Source of the DNA: Gerris lacustris
Taxonomy: Eukaryota; Arthropoda; Insecta; Hemiptera; Gerridae
Direction: 5' to 3'
NCBI GenBank assembly: GCA_951217055.1
Contig: OX578281.1
Location: 13,176,447-13,240,446, forward strand
DNA length: 64,000 nucleotides
The position numbers and the translations under genes were made by a program. Of this stretch, positions 53,977 to 64,000 are shown piece after piece. A model generated the notes under the pieces. That model was not told the DNA's origin, searched no databases, and saw nothing but the letters and a program-made list of their open reading frames with translations. Position 1 is the stretch's first letter. The number at the start of each line of letters is the position of its first letter.

Positions 53977-54143
53977 ATGTTCTAACTGAAAGATTACAGG
54001 ATCGTCAAATAAATAGAATATTAGACATATACAGTCATAATGAAGACATTTAAGTATAAGAATACTAGGTGAGCAATGCAGTTGTCTGCTTGCAATATTG
54101 AGCTGAGCCTGCATTATAATCTTAAACAATAACCATTTTTATT

Positions 54144-54149
54144 AATAAA
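54144..54149 (+). promoter_or_regulatory. Candidate reductase poly(A) signal
   Basis: AATAAA 168 bases after the stop codon. A further AATAAA at 54930 could serve a longer transcript. Confidence 0.45.
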
Positions 54150-54284
54150 CAGCTGAAATTAGATAAAAAATAGTAATATTTCTAATTTTTAATTAAAAAG
54201 CATTTTTTTCCTGTTTTTCTATTTTACCACTCTCTTAAATGAAAATATGACAAAAGTGAACATAACAACAATAACTGTACTCTT

Positions 54285-54500
54285 AAAGAGCTTTTTAATG
54301 ACATACATCATGAAGGGCATATACTATTTTAATTTTTGTACCCCATACCCCTGTGTACCAATTTGGACCATTTCAGATTTATACCTTCCCGTGGTTGGTC
54401 ACTATGACCGAGCCGAAATTTGAGCAGATCGATTCGGCCGTTCAGGAGGAAGTATGTGTCCAACCAAATGCAAAGTGTAGTATAAGAGCTTCACTTCGCT
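54285..54500 (-). repeat. Fragment of the 10.3-kb dispersed repeat (reverse)
   Basis: AGAGCTTTTTAATGACATAC and TACCCCTGTGTACCAATTTG are reverse complements of 10335-10425. Confidence 0.65.
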
Positions 54501-55044
54501 CAGCTCAATAAAGAATTATTAATTCTTTTAAGTGTTCTGATAATCAGTGTTTATTCCTCCGATTATTATTGGAAAAACTAGCTATAAGTGGTTTTATTAA
54601 TTGAATAATAAGCATTATTTTAAGTGTATTTACCTTTAAAATAAATTTAGAAAAAAATTAAATTGTTTCTACCTTTTTTTAGGCGGTATTTGTTCAAAAC
54701 TGAATCAATGTAAAGTAGAGAAGAACGAAATTTGTGAAAATTATTAAAGTTAAAGATGTTTGAATGCAGCTGAAAGATCTTAAATGTAGTTAAGATTTTT
54801 TTTTTTAGAACAGTAGGCTTATTTGCACTTCTTCATTTTTACAATTTAACAGATTCATTTTTAACTGGCCTATGACAGTACCAACCGATCTTAATCTATG
54901 AACACAACTTTTTAAAGTGTTAAGTCAACAATAAAGTTTTTGAAGAATGGATTAAAATAATACTAATTTGTTTTCATTCATCCAATCTGTCATCATAGTG
55001 TCATCTTAAAATAATGTAAATGTAATTATTAATCCACTAGTTAA
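54501..55044. other. Intergenic stretch, nothing recognised
   Basis: AT-rich, possibly the distal 3' UTR of the reductase up to the AATAAA at 54930. No other feature. Confidence 0.4.
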
Positions 55045-55644
55045 CCCTTAGAGGCACGACTATAGTGCACAAACAATGAGGCACGGGTGGCGTACTTTAT
55101 GCGCCAATACATTTTTCTAACTATAATTGGTCAAATCCAGATTATCTATATTGCGTTTTGGAAATGTTGAACTAAAAAGTCAATTAATGTATTGCATATT
55201 TATTTCTCAATGATATCTTTAATTATAAAAATTACTATAAAAAGTCAGTAATTACTCCTTCAGCGTTCTTACTTAGTATCGGGCTTTCAATCTTAATTAT
55301 TTACCCTATTTATTATTATTAGTTGTCAAAGCTCTAAGATAACTCCTCACAACCATCATCCTAATCCGACAACTCATGCAAAACCAAATAATATTGATCG
55401 GAAGGCATAATTTCTCTATACCGGACATGGTGGCACGGGTGTCGTATACAGCACACCAAGACAAATAAACACGGCAAAACAATGCAGAACGAAGCAATAA
55501 TCAAAGCAGACTGTTTCATCTGTTTTAGGGGTCTCTAGTGGTAGGTTAGAGCGAGGGTTTATTATTCTCGCATTGTGAATCTGTGATTTACAGAAACTTT
55601 TTTACTCGTGGCGTACTCAATGCGCCAGCCCGTGTCTCTAAGGG
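55045..55644. mobile_element. piggyBac-type non-autonomous element (600 bp)
   Basis: Ends CCCTTAGAGGCACG and CGTGTCTCTAAGGG are inverted with one mismatch. The left flank is TTAA (55041-55044) and the right flank TTAT, one base off. A second inverted block GTGGCGTACT…ATGCGCCA is repeated near both ends (55088, 55607). A 63-codon minus frame (55306-55497) is not recognisable as transposase. Confidence 0.75.
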
Positions 55645-55649
55645 TTATC

Positions 55650-56705
55650 ATAGTAATTTAATGAGTTAATTCACAAAAACGTTGATAGTTTAAAGACTGC
55701 ATATTATAGTGTGAGCTTGATGCAATAAATCTCTGTAAATACCTTGCTCATAAACTTATTTTATAATTGTATTTTTAATGGTTTACTGTGAAAAAAAAAA
55801 AATAAATAAATAAAGGATATAAGGAGTAATTAAAAGTAATATACATACTTTTATTCAAAATTATTATTATCATTCTGTAGCAAAATAAGTCTCTCATCTG
55901 GGACTCTACTTGCATAAAATTTAACACGATGGCGGACCACATTCGGGGAGTGAACTCTCCCAACTACACTTCAATCTATTTTTTCTTACCCAGGCTCACA
56001 GTTCAGATTCTCTCAAATCAGTTAGCCCTGCAGAAGGCATCTGTACGGTTCTAAACATCCACTTTACTACCTCCTAGAGCTTTTTATTTCTTCAGATATT
56101 TTTTGTTATACTTCCTAGCCCCAAACAATTGTTCGTCCTCCATCAACATGTTAAGTAAATGTAACATGTTTATAAGTTAAGGACATTAAATAATTGATAA
56201 AGAAAGGAAAGTGTGCTAAGGTTTGCCAAAGTACAAAAGAGAACTTAATATATAGATTTTTTTTTTTTCTAATCAATGTTTCATACATAAATTAAAGCTT
56301 AAATAAAAAAACTGTAAGCATATTTTGTTAATAAATAAATTTATATTTAATGTATGCTTAATTATTTATCTACAGCTAACCTTAATCTTTAATACCACAG
56401 GTTAAGGGTATGAATGGAATATGGCGTAGTGCTAATTGACAGTTAAGAGAGGCGACAGGATGATGATTTCAGCACTACTCCATAAAGAGAGTAGTGCGTG
56501 ATACTGCCGTAGTGCAGCAAGAGCTACACATAATTTAGTTAGATTGTGTTTTCATCTACATCCAACCTGTCCCTAAACTACTAGTGCTGAGTTGCGTTTT
56601 GCTCTTACCCACATAGTTATAATAAAAAATAACAAAAACATTAATACAAAATATATTTAAAACCAGCCCGATAAAAACATTACTAATCACAAGAACATTA
56701 CCTTA
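55650..56705. other. Intergenic stretch, nothing recognised
   Basis: AT-rich DNA with no supported gene. A 62-codon minus frame (55775-55963) lacks features. Confidence 0.45.
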
Positions 56706-56710
56706 TTATA

Positions 56711-57726
56711 CAGGGTGATCCAAAAGTTCGGAAACGGCTTAATATTTCCAGTTACAATTGAGATATTAAGTTCCCGTTTGCGGGTGGGTCTCTTAATCCT
56801 TTGTAAAAAACTACTTTTTTGGTGGGTAATCATTTTTTCCGCCATATTGGTTGCCGCCATATTGGATTCAACTTTGAAATTTTAAATTGGAACACCCATA
56901 AAGTGATACATTTTTGAAAAGCCCTTATAAAAAGAAAACATTTGCCGCAAACCCGAGCTTTCTATCTACTTCCGTTCCAAAATGGCAGATACTCAAAGTT
57001 TAAAAAAATTACTCTTTTTTTTGTTATTTTCAATAGTTTAGTAAGATATAAAAAATCGGTCCAAGACAACTCTGACTAATATTCTCATACAATCTTGGTC
57101 CCAGATCCCATAAAATATGAATATATAATTAAATATTTATTGCATTAAGCTCGCTTCGATGATAAACCTACGTGATGCTTAGTCAATTTGTATTATTTAA
57201 AATGTGTACAACAGGTGGTTGTTTACTTTTTAGTTTTTGATTTTCAACGAAATCAGATTTATTTTCATCAATATCTCGGAAACTAAGACTTGATAACTAA
57301 CTATGTTCCCTGGGATCTGGGACCGAGATTGTATGAGCATGTTAGTCTGAGTTGTCTTGGGTCGATTTTTTATATCTTACTAAACTATTGAAAATAACAA
57401 AAAAAAGAGTAATTTTTTTCACTTTGAGTGTCCGCCATTTTGAAACGGGAGTAGATAGAAAGCTCAGGTTTGGGGCAAATGTTTTCTTTTTTTAAGGGCT
57501 TTCCAAAAATGTATCACTTTATGGGTGTTCCAATTTAAAACTTCAACTTAAAAGGATTCAACTTAAAAGTTGAATCCAATATGGCGGCAACAAATGTGGC
57601 AGAAAAAATTATTACTCACCAAAAAAGTAGTTTTTTACAAATGATTAAGATACCCGCAAACGGGAACATAATATCTCAATTATAACCGGAGATATTAAGC
57701 CGTTTCCGAACTTTTGGATCAGCCTG
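56711..57726. mobile_element. TA-flanked 1-kb foldback element with 400-bp arms
   Basis: Left arm 56711-57110 and right arm 57311-57726 are reverse complements; ends CAGGGTGATCCAAAAG and CTTTTGGATCAGCCTG. TA lies at both junctions, as in Tc1/mariner-type transposition. The arms contain CCGCCAT-type motifs and, toward the centre, CGGTCCAAGACAACTCTGAC, a block shared with the end of the ACTTTCTCATATA family. Loop 200 bp, no transposase. Confidence 0.8.
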
Positions 57727-57729
57727 TAT

Positions 57730-58310
57730 ATTTATGTTTATATGTAAAAATAAATCTGCATGCAAACATAAATATATCATTTACATACTCAACTGTGATC
57801 TTAAGTTGCAATGTTAGGTTTTGCTGTAAAGAGGTCTGATATGTTTACACTTGTTATCCAACTTACATTAAATTAATTCCTTCTTTATTCTTAGAGTAAT
57901 ACCTCAATTCATACTAAATTCTTCATTAAATCAAGGATGGGGCATTGTAGCAATCAAGGAGTATTAAAAAAGGGCGTACATGAAAGAGTAGGAGAAGGAG
58001 ATGTGTTTTTACTAAGAATGAACCTTGAAGTAGGGAAGGCAGGTTAAGACTGCTCTTAAAACCCCCCAGCCTCAACCATCACCTCCACTAATTAATATCC
58101 ACCTCTATCCTCCTGCAGGGCAGCCTTAGTTTAGAGTTGTGAAAGAATAAAAGAGACAAATTAACAAGTTTAACTTTGTCAGTTAAACCTGAGTTTAAAA
58201 ACTTGCAGCATTAGGGACGATCCTAGGCTTTAATCATTTCTGTGCAAATTAGATAAAAACCATTATTAAATTCCACACAAACATTTTGACAATCACAAGG
58301 CGGCTAAACA
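57730..58310. other. Intergenic stretch, nothing recognised
   Basis: No supported gene or repeat. Confidence 0.45.
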
Positions 58311-58314
58311 TGAA

Positions 58315-58517
58315 GAAAAAATCCTTGAGGTTTGGACTGTACAATCAAAACCAGGAGGAATTCCTGTACGTGTGGGAAGGTGGCCTTGAGGCCACCACCT
58401 GTGAATTTCGGTCACTGAAATCTTTAAACAAAAAAAAGTTTCTGCCTTGAGCCGAACTGCGCAGTCAGATGCAGCATTTATTGAGTTAAAACAGTCAGCC
58501 TTGAGGATTTTTTAAGT
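58315..58517. mobile_element. Possible short inverted-repeat element
   Basis: AAAAAATCCTTGAGG (58316) and CCTTGAGGATTTTTT (58500) face each other, each followed inward by GGACTGT/CAGTC-like bases. GTGGCCTTGAGGCCAC at about 58390 is a small palindrome. Confidence 0.5.
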
Positions 58518-58544
58518 TTGTGTTAGGAAATAGAAAATTATCAA

Positions 58545-59012
58545 GAAAATCTTGGAGGCATTTTCCTCTAGGTTTTCCTCAAAGAAATCCTCCTGTGTGG
58601 GAGAGGGTTTGTTAAAGAAAATCACCAAGGAAATCCCTTAGGCATTTTTCTTAAGGTTTTCCTCAAAGAAATCCTCCTGTGTGTTGGTGAGGGTTTGGTA
58701 GAGAAAATCCTCAAGGAAATCCAGGAGGTATTTTCCTCAAAGAAATCCTCCTGTGTGTTGGCAAGGGTTCGGTAGAGAAAACCCCCAAGGAAATCCAGGA
58801 GGCACTTTCCTCAAAGAAATCCTCCTGTGTGTTGGCAAGGGTTCAGTAGAGAAAATCCCCAAGGAAATCCAGGAGGCACTTTCCTCAAAGAAATCCTCCT
58901 GTGTTTTGGTGAGGGTTCGGTAGAGAAAACCCCCAAGGAAATCCACAAAGAAATCCTCCTGTGTGTTGGTGAGGGTTTGGTAAAGGAAATCCTCAAGAAA
59001 ATCCAGGAGGAT
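58545..59012 (+). repeat. 74-bp minisatellite, about 6 copies
   Basis: Unit AAATCCTCCTGTGTGTTGG, then CAAGGGTTCGGTAGAGAAAA, CCCCCAAGGAAATCCAGG and AGGCACTTTCCTCAAAG (74 bp, checked between 58743 and 58817). Some units have short deletions. The overlapping open frames on both strands (58737-59093) come from the repeat. Confidence 0.9.
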
Positions 59013-59099
59013 TTTCTTTTAAGGATGGTTACCTTTAATGGGAACAAACTTTATAAACATTATAAAGCCGGTCTTTTAAAATGTTTAACCTGATAATAC

Positions 59100-62000
59100 A
59101 TCAGAATAAAAAATAAATAAATAAAACACAAATAAATTTAGCTGTGTAAATAATTTAATATCTACTGAAGTATTTACATGTAAAATGAAAGTATTTTAAT
59201 TAACAAAATAAATCATAAATTATGCTAAAGGAACAGAGTTTTTTTCTTTTCTTTTTTTTCCTTATTTTGGGGTTTTAGAATTTTATTTCACTTCATTATT
59301 ATTTTTTTTTTCTAAATCTATTTATTTATTTCATTCATTATTTATTGTTATCATTATTTTAATTTAATTATTTACAACCAACAAACAATTCTTTAAAAAC
59401 AAGATATTATTTTCTCTACGGGATATATTTCTCAAAGAAAATACATTTTTTTCTTAATGCTTAAGAGTGTATTAGACACTCTCAGATACCAATCACTGGG
59501 TTTTTTTAGACCCCCTTTTTTCACTTCATAAAAAGCACAATGTTTAAATTTAACAAAAGAAAAATTTGTTTAAATTGTTTACTTTCATTTTTCGTTTTTA
59601 CTAGCCCTAATCACAGTTCATTACCACACTTTTAAATCATTCATTTCTTTTCTTATTGTAAAAACTATAGTACGATTAATTCAATAAAACATATCATTTT
59701 TTTTATTTTATTATATACAATTTATTATTATTAAATTTTCAAAAGGGATTATCAAAATAATTGTGCACCAAATTTCTCTCTAGGGATGCTTACACATATC
59801 ATTAATTTTACACAAAAGAAAAAAGCAATCATCGAAAATCTTTTCATTTTTTTGTATACAATCAATTAAGTTTAGGTGTCCAGAAATATTACCTGATTTC
59901 AACAATCGAATCTAAACAAAATAGACATGGTTGTCAATCTATTATAATAGTCATAAATATAAAATGCACCCTCATTTATTAATATATATATTTATTTATT
60001 TTTAATTTACTTACTTCCTTTGACTTACTCAATATGCATAATTAATAACACTTCAGTTAGTAAGTACTCATTACTTACCAATTTTTTTTTTTATATATAT
60101 ATAACCACATATGTATTGCAATTCGATGGGACGGACAAAGACAGTTAAAAATAGTAACACTTTTTTTTTTTTACAATTAACTACATTAAAAAGTGCGATG
60201 ATTTTTTAAACAAAAATATAAATTAAAAAAAAGGGTTGAAATGCAAAAAGAAATAATATTAATGGTGTTTTAAAAATACATTTTTTTTCTTTCTTTTTTA
60301 AAAAAATTGAAAGACACACAATCTGTCTTTTTAAACAACACACAAAACAAAAGTCAAATTAAAATTAATTGCATTTATCAAAATATGGCAAAAGAGTAAA
60401 GCTAAAAAGAGCAAATTAAAAAGAGTGTAAGATCTGAAAAATCCTAAAATGCATCAGAGTTAAATTAATTATAATTAAATAGGTGCACAAATTGAGTTGA
60501 AATCAGTTTTAAAATAAAAAAAAATTTATAAATCTTCTCAAATTAAAATTTAATTTTAAATTCATTAGTGCCAAAGAATGATAAACCTCACTTTACTTTG
60601 ATAAGAATAATTATGAAGCCTGTAAAAAAGCAAATGAGTAAGTATATCTCATATAATTTTTGGACATTTCCTTTAATTTGATACAAATGACAAGAGGCTT
60701 TAAAATAAAATATTCACCTAAGATGATAAATACCTGTTATCTTGGAAAAATAAATTAAGAACGAATTTTTTAACTATTATATAAGGCCCAGTTTCATACG
60801 AGCGTCATTTAGATTCTAGAAGCTGCATTTATTTAACACGTCACAATTTTCTGACATAATGTCACCCCACCTGGTTGCGTCTCATGAGAATTGTCCCCAT
60901 TGCCAGCCCCATCTTAAAAGACGCCCTTGTGAACAGGGCCTAACTTATACAATTATAAATTAAAGGGAAAGAGAAAACAATAACAGATAATTCAAATAAA
61001 ACAAAAATTATACAAATCAAAAGATTTGTATAATTTAAAAATAAAATTATTTAAACTTTAAATAATAAAAATAAAAATGTATAATACGTATTCAGCGTTA
61101 AATTAAAACAAACAAAAAAATCAATTAAATAATGAGGTCTAAATTAAAATGTCAAAAAAATGCAATTATTAGAATAGTTACAAAATATATAAATATATTT
61201 TTTTTTACACAGTGGCACATAAATACTGCACCTTATCAAACTTTGATAAGATTTTAGGATATTTCAAGTCTAACCTCATAATTAAATTAATCAAATAATA
61301 ATAGTTATTTTGTAGATAATTATTATAAAGTAGCTTAAACGGCTAATTTAAATCAGAAAAATTTAATATTCCTTTGAGATATTTTTAAAATTAAAAATAA
61401 ATTTATTTGTAGTTGAAGCCTTACTGATCAATTTTATTTTAAGCAACAATGAATAAACAATATAAAAAGCATTAAGATTTAATTAAATGTTGGTATAAAT
61501 AAGTAAAAAATAATTGCAATTGAGAAATAAAAAAAATTATAATTATTATTTTCTAATAGTTATTTTTTTTTAACTTTTATTTAACAGTACATTAACGATG
61601 TTAATCCTTATCTTGTAATTATTTATATCTACACAATTATTTTACACATTACATTATTTTTTTCTTAAAATGATTTTTTTTTCCAATACATTATGTAATA
61701 TTTATATATATATTTAAAAAAAAAAAAAAAAAAAAAAACATTCCTAAAAATTTGAAGAATTGACATTAGGTTTAAGTTTGAGAAAAAAAAAAAAAAAAAA
61801 AAAAATCATAGCCATACAAAAAAGTAAATATATAATTATTAAGCCTTATCACATCTAAATATTAAATACTACTTTATCGAAAAACACTACATTTAAGAGG
61901 AGAGGGAGAGTAAACAAAATAAATAATTTTTAAAAACGAAAAAAAAAAAAATTATATAACAATAACAAAAAAAATAAATTCTAAAATTTTGAAATCACTA

Positions 62001-62112
62001 ATTCAAGGAATAGATTCAATTTTTTATCAGCAAAGGTTAACAGTTCAAAGCCAGTACAGACATTTAAATATTTAACAATGTAATCAACTACTGAAAAACC
62101 TCCATTTACCAA
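59100..62112 (-). other. Long AT-rich stretch, possible 3' UTR of the minus-strand gene
   Basis: Three kilobases with many A or T homopolymers (61710-61738, 61783-61805) and almost no C/G. No ORF or paired repeat was seen. Because the stop codon of the minus-strand exon lies at 62113-62115, some of this should be its 3' UTR; how much cannot be told from sequence. Confidence 0.35.
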
Positions 62113-62189
62113 TTAGATGGTTCCAGTAACTTTATCATAATAAGTTGCGTAGGATTCACCCCTCTTACCACTTCTTCTGAACAACATTT
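62113..62189 (-). CDS. Terminal coding exon of an unidentified gene
   Basis: On the minus strand TTTTATTTTAG (acceptor, AG at 62191-62190) is followed by 77 bp of open frame ending in TAA. It encodes the C-terminus MLFRRSGKRGES plus YATYYDKVTGTI, preceded by two bases of a split codon. The codon mix is much less AT-driven than its surroundings, which together with the acceptor suggests a real exon. The rest of the gene lies beyond the right edge or in exons not recognised in 62.2-64 kb. I do not recognise the protein. Confidence 0.55.
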
Positions 62190-62331
62190 CTAAAATAAAA
62201 ATGTTGATTTTATTAGGAAAATGACAGGTTAATCATTGATAATTTTCACATTCCAGACTAAACGTCTAATCACTCCATAAATACTTTTTTAATATCTGAA
62301 CTTATCAATGAAAAAATTAAATTTATTTGTT

Positions 62332-62540
62332 CTTCTTTAGATTGTTACTCCCCTATGTTGACTTTAACTAAATAACTTTTAAGACAAAGGGATGTTTAGT
62401 CCAATTTAAATTGGGACAAAGGAATATCACACTTCTTTCTTTATAAAGGAGTAACAGTCTAAAGAAGAAAATTCCGCATACCTTCTGTAGATTGTTACTT
62501 CCCACTTTTCTTTTATAAGGGGAGTAACAATCTAAAGAAG
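62332..62540. mobile_element. Two adjacent hairpin MITE units
   Basis: CTTCTTTAGATTGTTACTCC (62332) faces GGAGTAACAGTCTAAAGAAG (62448-62467). A second start CTTCTGTAGATTGTTACTTC (62482) faces GGAGTAACAATCTAAAGAAG (62521-62540). So either two short units in tandem or one element with a partial internal duplication. It lies in the intron just upstream of the minus-strand exon. Confidence 0.75.
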
Positions 62541-62741
62541 TGCAAACTCATTAACTCAAATAATTAATTTGAGGAAGAAAAGTAAAAAAATAACTCATAA
62601 AACCCATTTTATCACTTTACAGCAAAATTAATGAAACTATTAAATTAATAAAAATATAATGAAAACTAAAACTGATTAATTGTAATTAATATATCACAAT
62701 TATTAAATTAGGAATATATATTTTTATTCTAAATTATATAT

Positions 62742-62825
<84 letters not shown>

Positions 62826-63245
62826 ACAAATTATCTACACAGTTACCTCACATTCTTAACCATTTCTTTCCAAACAAATATCATAGTTAAAACTCCATTG
62901 AAAAATAAATAATAAATTATATTTAATTAAATTCTTTATGTAAATCGCTCAGATTTAAATTAACAATAGAGAAGGTAATTATTTAAAAAATAGAAAAATG
63001 TAAAGAAAGAATTACATTATAGAATAAAATAAATAGTACCAATAAAAGAAAACAAGTTGAAAAATATACTTTTTATTTTGGATTTAAACAAATGGAAAGT
63101 TATATATTCTTTGGTAAATTTAATAAGCCAAATAAACCAAATATTATATTTTTAATAATATAATATTGATCTTTATCTAATTGAAAAGTTAGGATTTGAT
63201 ATTAAATTATTTCGGATTGCATTTAGACTTACTGACTTATCAGTA
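62541..63245. other. AT-rich stretch with (TA)n
   Basis: An uninterrupted TA run of about 75 bp (62745-62817) within AT-rich DNA. Nothing else was recognised. Confidence 0.6.
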
Positions 63246-63249
63246 TAGA

Positions 63250-63370
63250 GGTGTTGTTCAGTAACCAAAATAAAGTGTTCACACAAAATAAATGTATTTT
63301 TTATTTTTTTATTTTGTGTGAAAACTTAGTTTTAGTAATACGTACATGATGAACTCCACCTCTACAATGA
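63250..63370. repeat. Inverted-end repeat related to 47.65 kb
   Basis: GTAGAGGTGG on the minus strand (63357-63366) and AGAGGTGTTGTTCAGTAACC on the plus (63247) are terminal. TTCACACAAAATAAATG faces ATTTTGTGTGAAAAC. The block matches the Penelope-like terminal sequence at 47650-47700. Confidence 0.5.
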
Positions 63371-63702
63371 TGAGTTATTATTACACATTGGAGAAAAATA
63401 CAATTGAGGATTACTTACTGTCAGTAAGTAATAATAATAATAATAATAATTAATAATAATAATAAGAGGAAAATCAATAGTTACTCTTTATTCAAGTTCA
63501 CTAATTAACAACTAATGATTTTTAGGTGGAATGTGTATTACCAAATTCTATTTTCTACTCAGCACAATCTAAGGCTAGTTCTAGCTCTATTTCACATTAA
63601 ACAGCTCTAAAGTTATTTGCATACACCCAATTAATTTATTAATAATACAAAATTTGGACATACACTAATTAAATACAGAATTCATCACACGAAATTAATT
63701 AC

Positions 63703-64000
63703 CGTAAAATCTCGAGTATAATACGCACTTTTTTTCCTTCTAAAATCGGGGTGCATATTGTACACGAGTGAAAAAAATGTTTTTTTTTTAAAAAAATTAA
63801 ATTTTAACTCAGAAATTAAAAAAAAAAAACAGCTATTACTAGAGTATGTAATATATTACACATATTAAAAAACATGAACTTAAATATAATTTTTTTTATA
63901 ACAAAAACTGATTTTATGTATCTTATCGTATTTATTTTGGTTATTTATTATCTATTTAATTTTTTATTATTTTTTTTTTAGATAGAAAGACTTATTATCA
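63703..64000 (+). mobile_element. Start of a DNA element cut by the window edge
   Basis: TACCGTAAAATCTCGAGTAT followed by AATACGCAC, then GGGGTGCATATTGTACACGAG. This kind of terminus (CCGTAAAATCTCGAGTATAA) is common in animal DNA transposons. The other end is outside the window. A (TAA)n run lies just before at 63429-63462. Confidence 0.4.

Noticed and set aside
58737..59093. Open frames with repeated peptides on both strands
   Set aside because: Derived from the 74-bp minisatellite.

Overview
The window looks like nuclear DNA of an insect: strongly AT-rich, intron-bearing genes with GT-AG junctions, very long introns, and a dense layer of transposable elements, foldback elements and minisatellites. 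Some repeat families look like ones I associate with hemipteran genomes, but that is an impression and not a species call.

Three genes can be supported. (1) A plus-strand peptide-type class A GPCR in four coding exons (2269-2581, 25475-25650, 27895-28095, 30753-31301; 412 residues), with a first intron of about 22.9 kb. (2) A complete plus-strand pyrroline-5-carboxylate reductase in six coding exons (44586-44652, 46938-47008, 48382-48561, 50331-50543, 52837-53002, 53873-53976; 266 residues). This enzyme catalyses the last step of proline synthesis. (3) The last coding exon of an unidentified minus-strand gene (62113-62189); the AT-rich stretch 59.1-62.1 kb may be its 3' UTR. The two complete genes have no obvious functional link.

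Most of the rest is repeats. By region: 0-2.2 kb, a dispersed repeat and the probable GPCR leader. 2.6-8 kb, tRNA-derived SINE copies and a foldback element containing two other transposons. 8-17 kb, minisatellites and inverted-repeat elements, with two related 1-1.5 kb elements. 18-25 kb, a hAT-type MITE split by a poly(A)-tailed retroposed fragment, a Penelope-like remnant and a GC-rich element with a MADF-like reading frame. 26-33 kb, 54-bp and 47-bp minisatellites, the second built from a hAT terminus plus its own target-site duplication. 36-40 kb, three copies of an inverted family. 40-58 kb, MITEs in and around the reductase introns, including TTAA-flanked and TA-flanked elements. 58.5-59 kb, a 74-bp minisatellite.

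I found no canonical tRNA or rRNA gene, CRISPR array, virus, or cassette that looks like a new multi-gene system. The most informative material is structural: dated nested insertions, a transposon end turned into a higher-order minisatellite, hammerhead-core-like motifs beside Penelope-like sequence, and long near-perfect palindromes.
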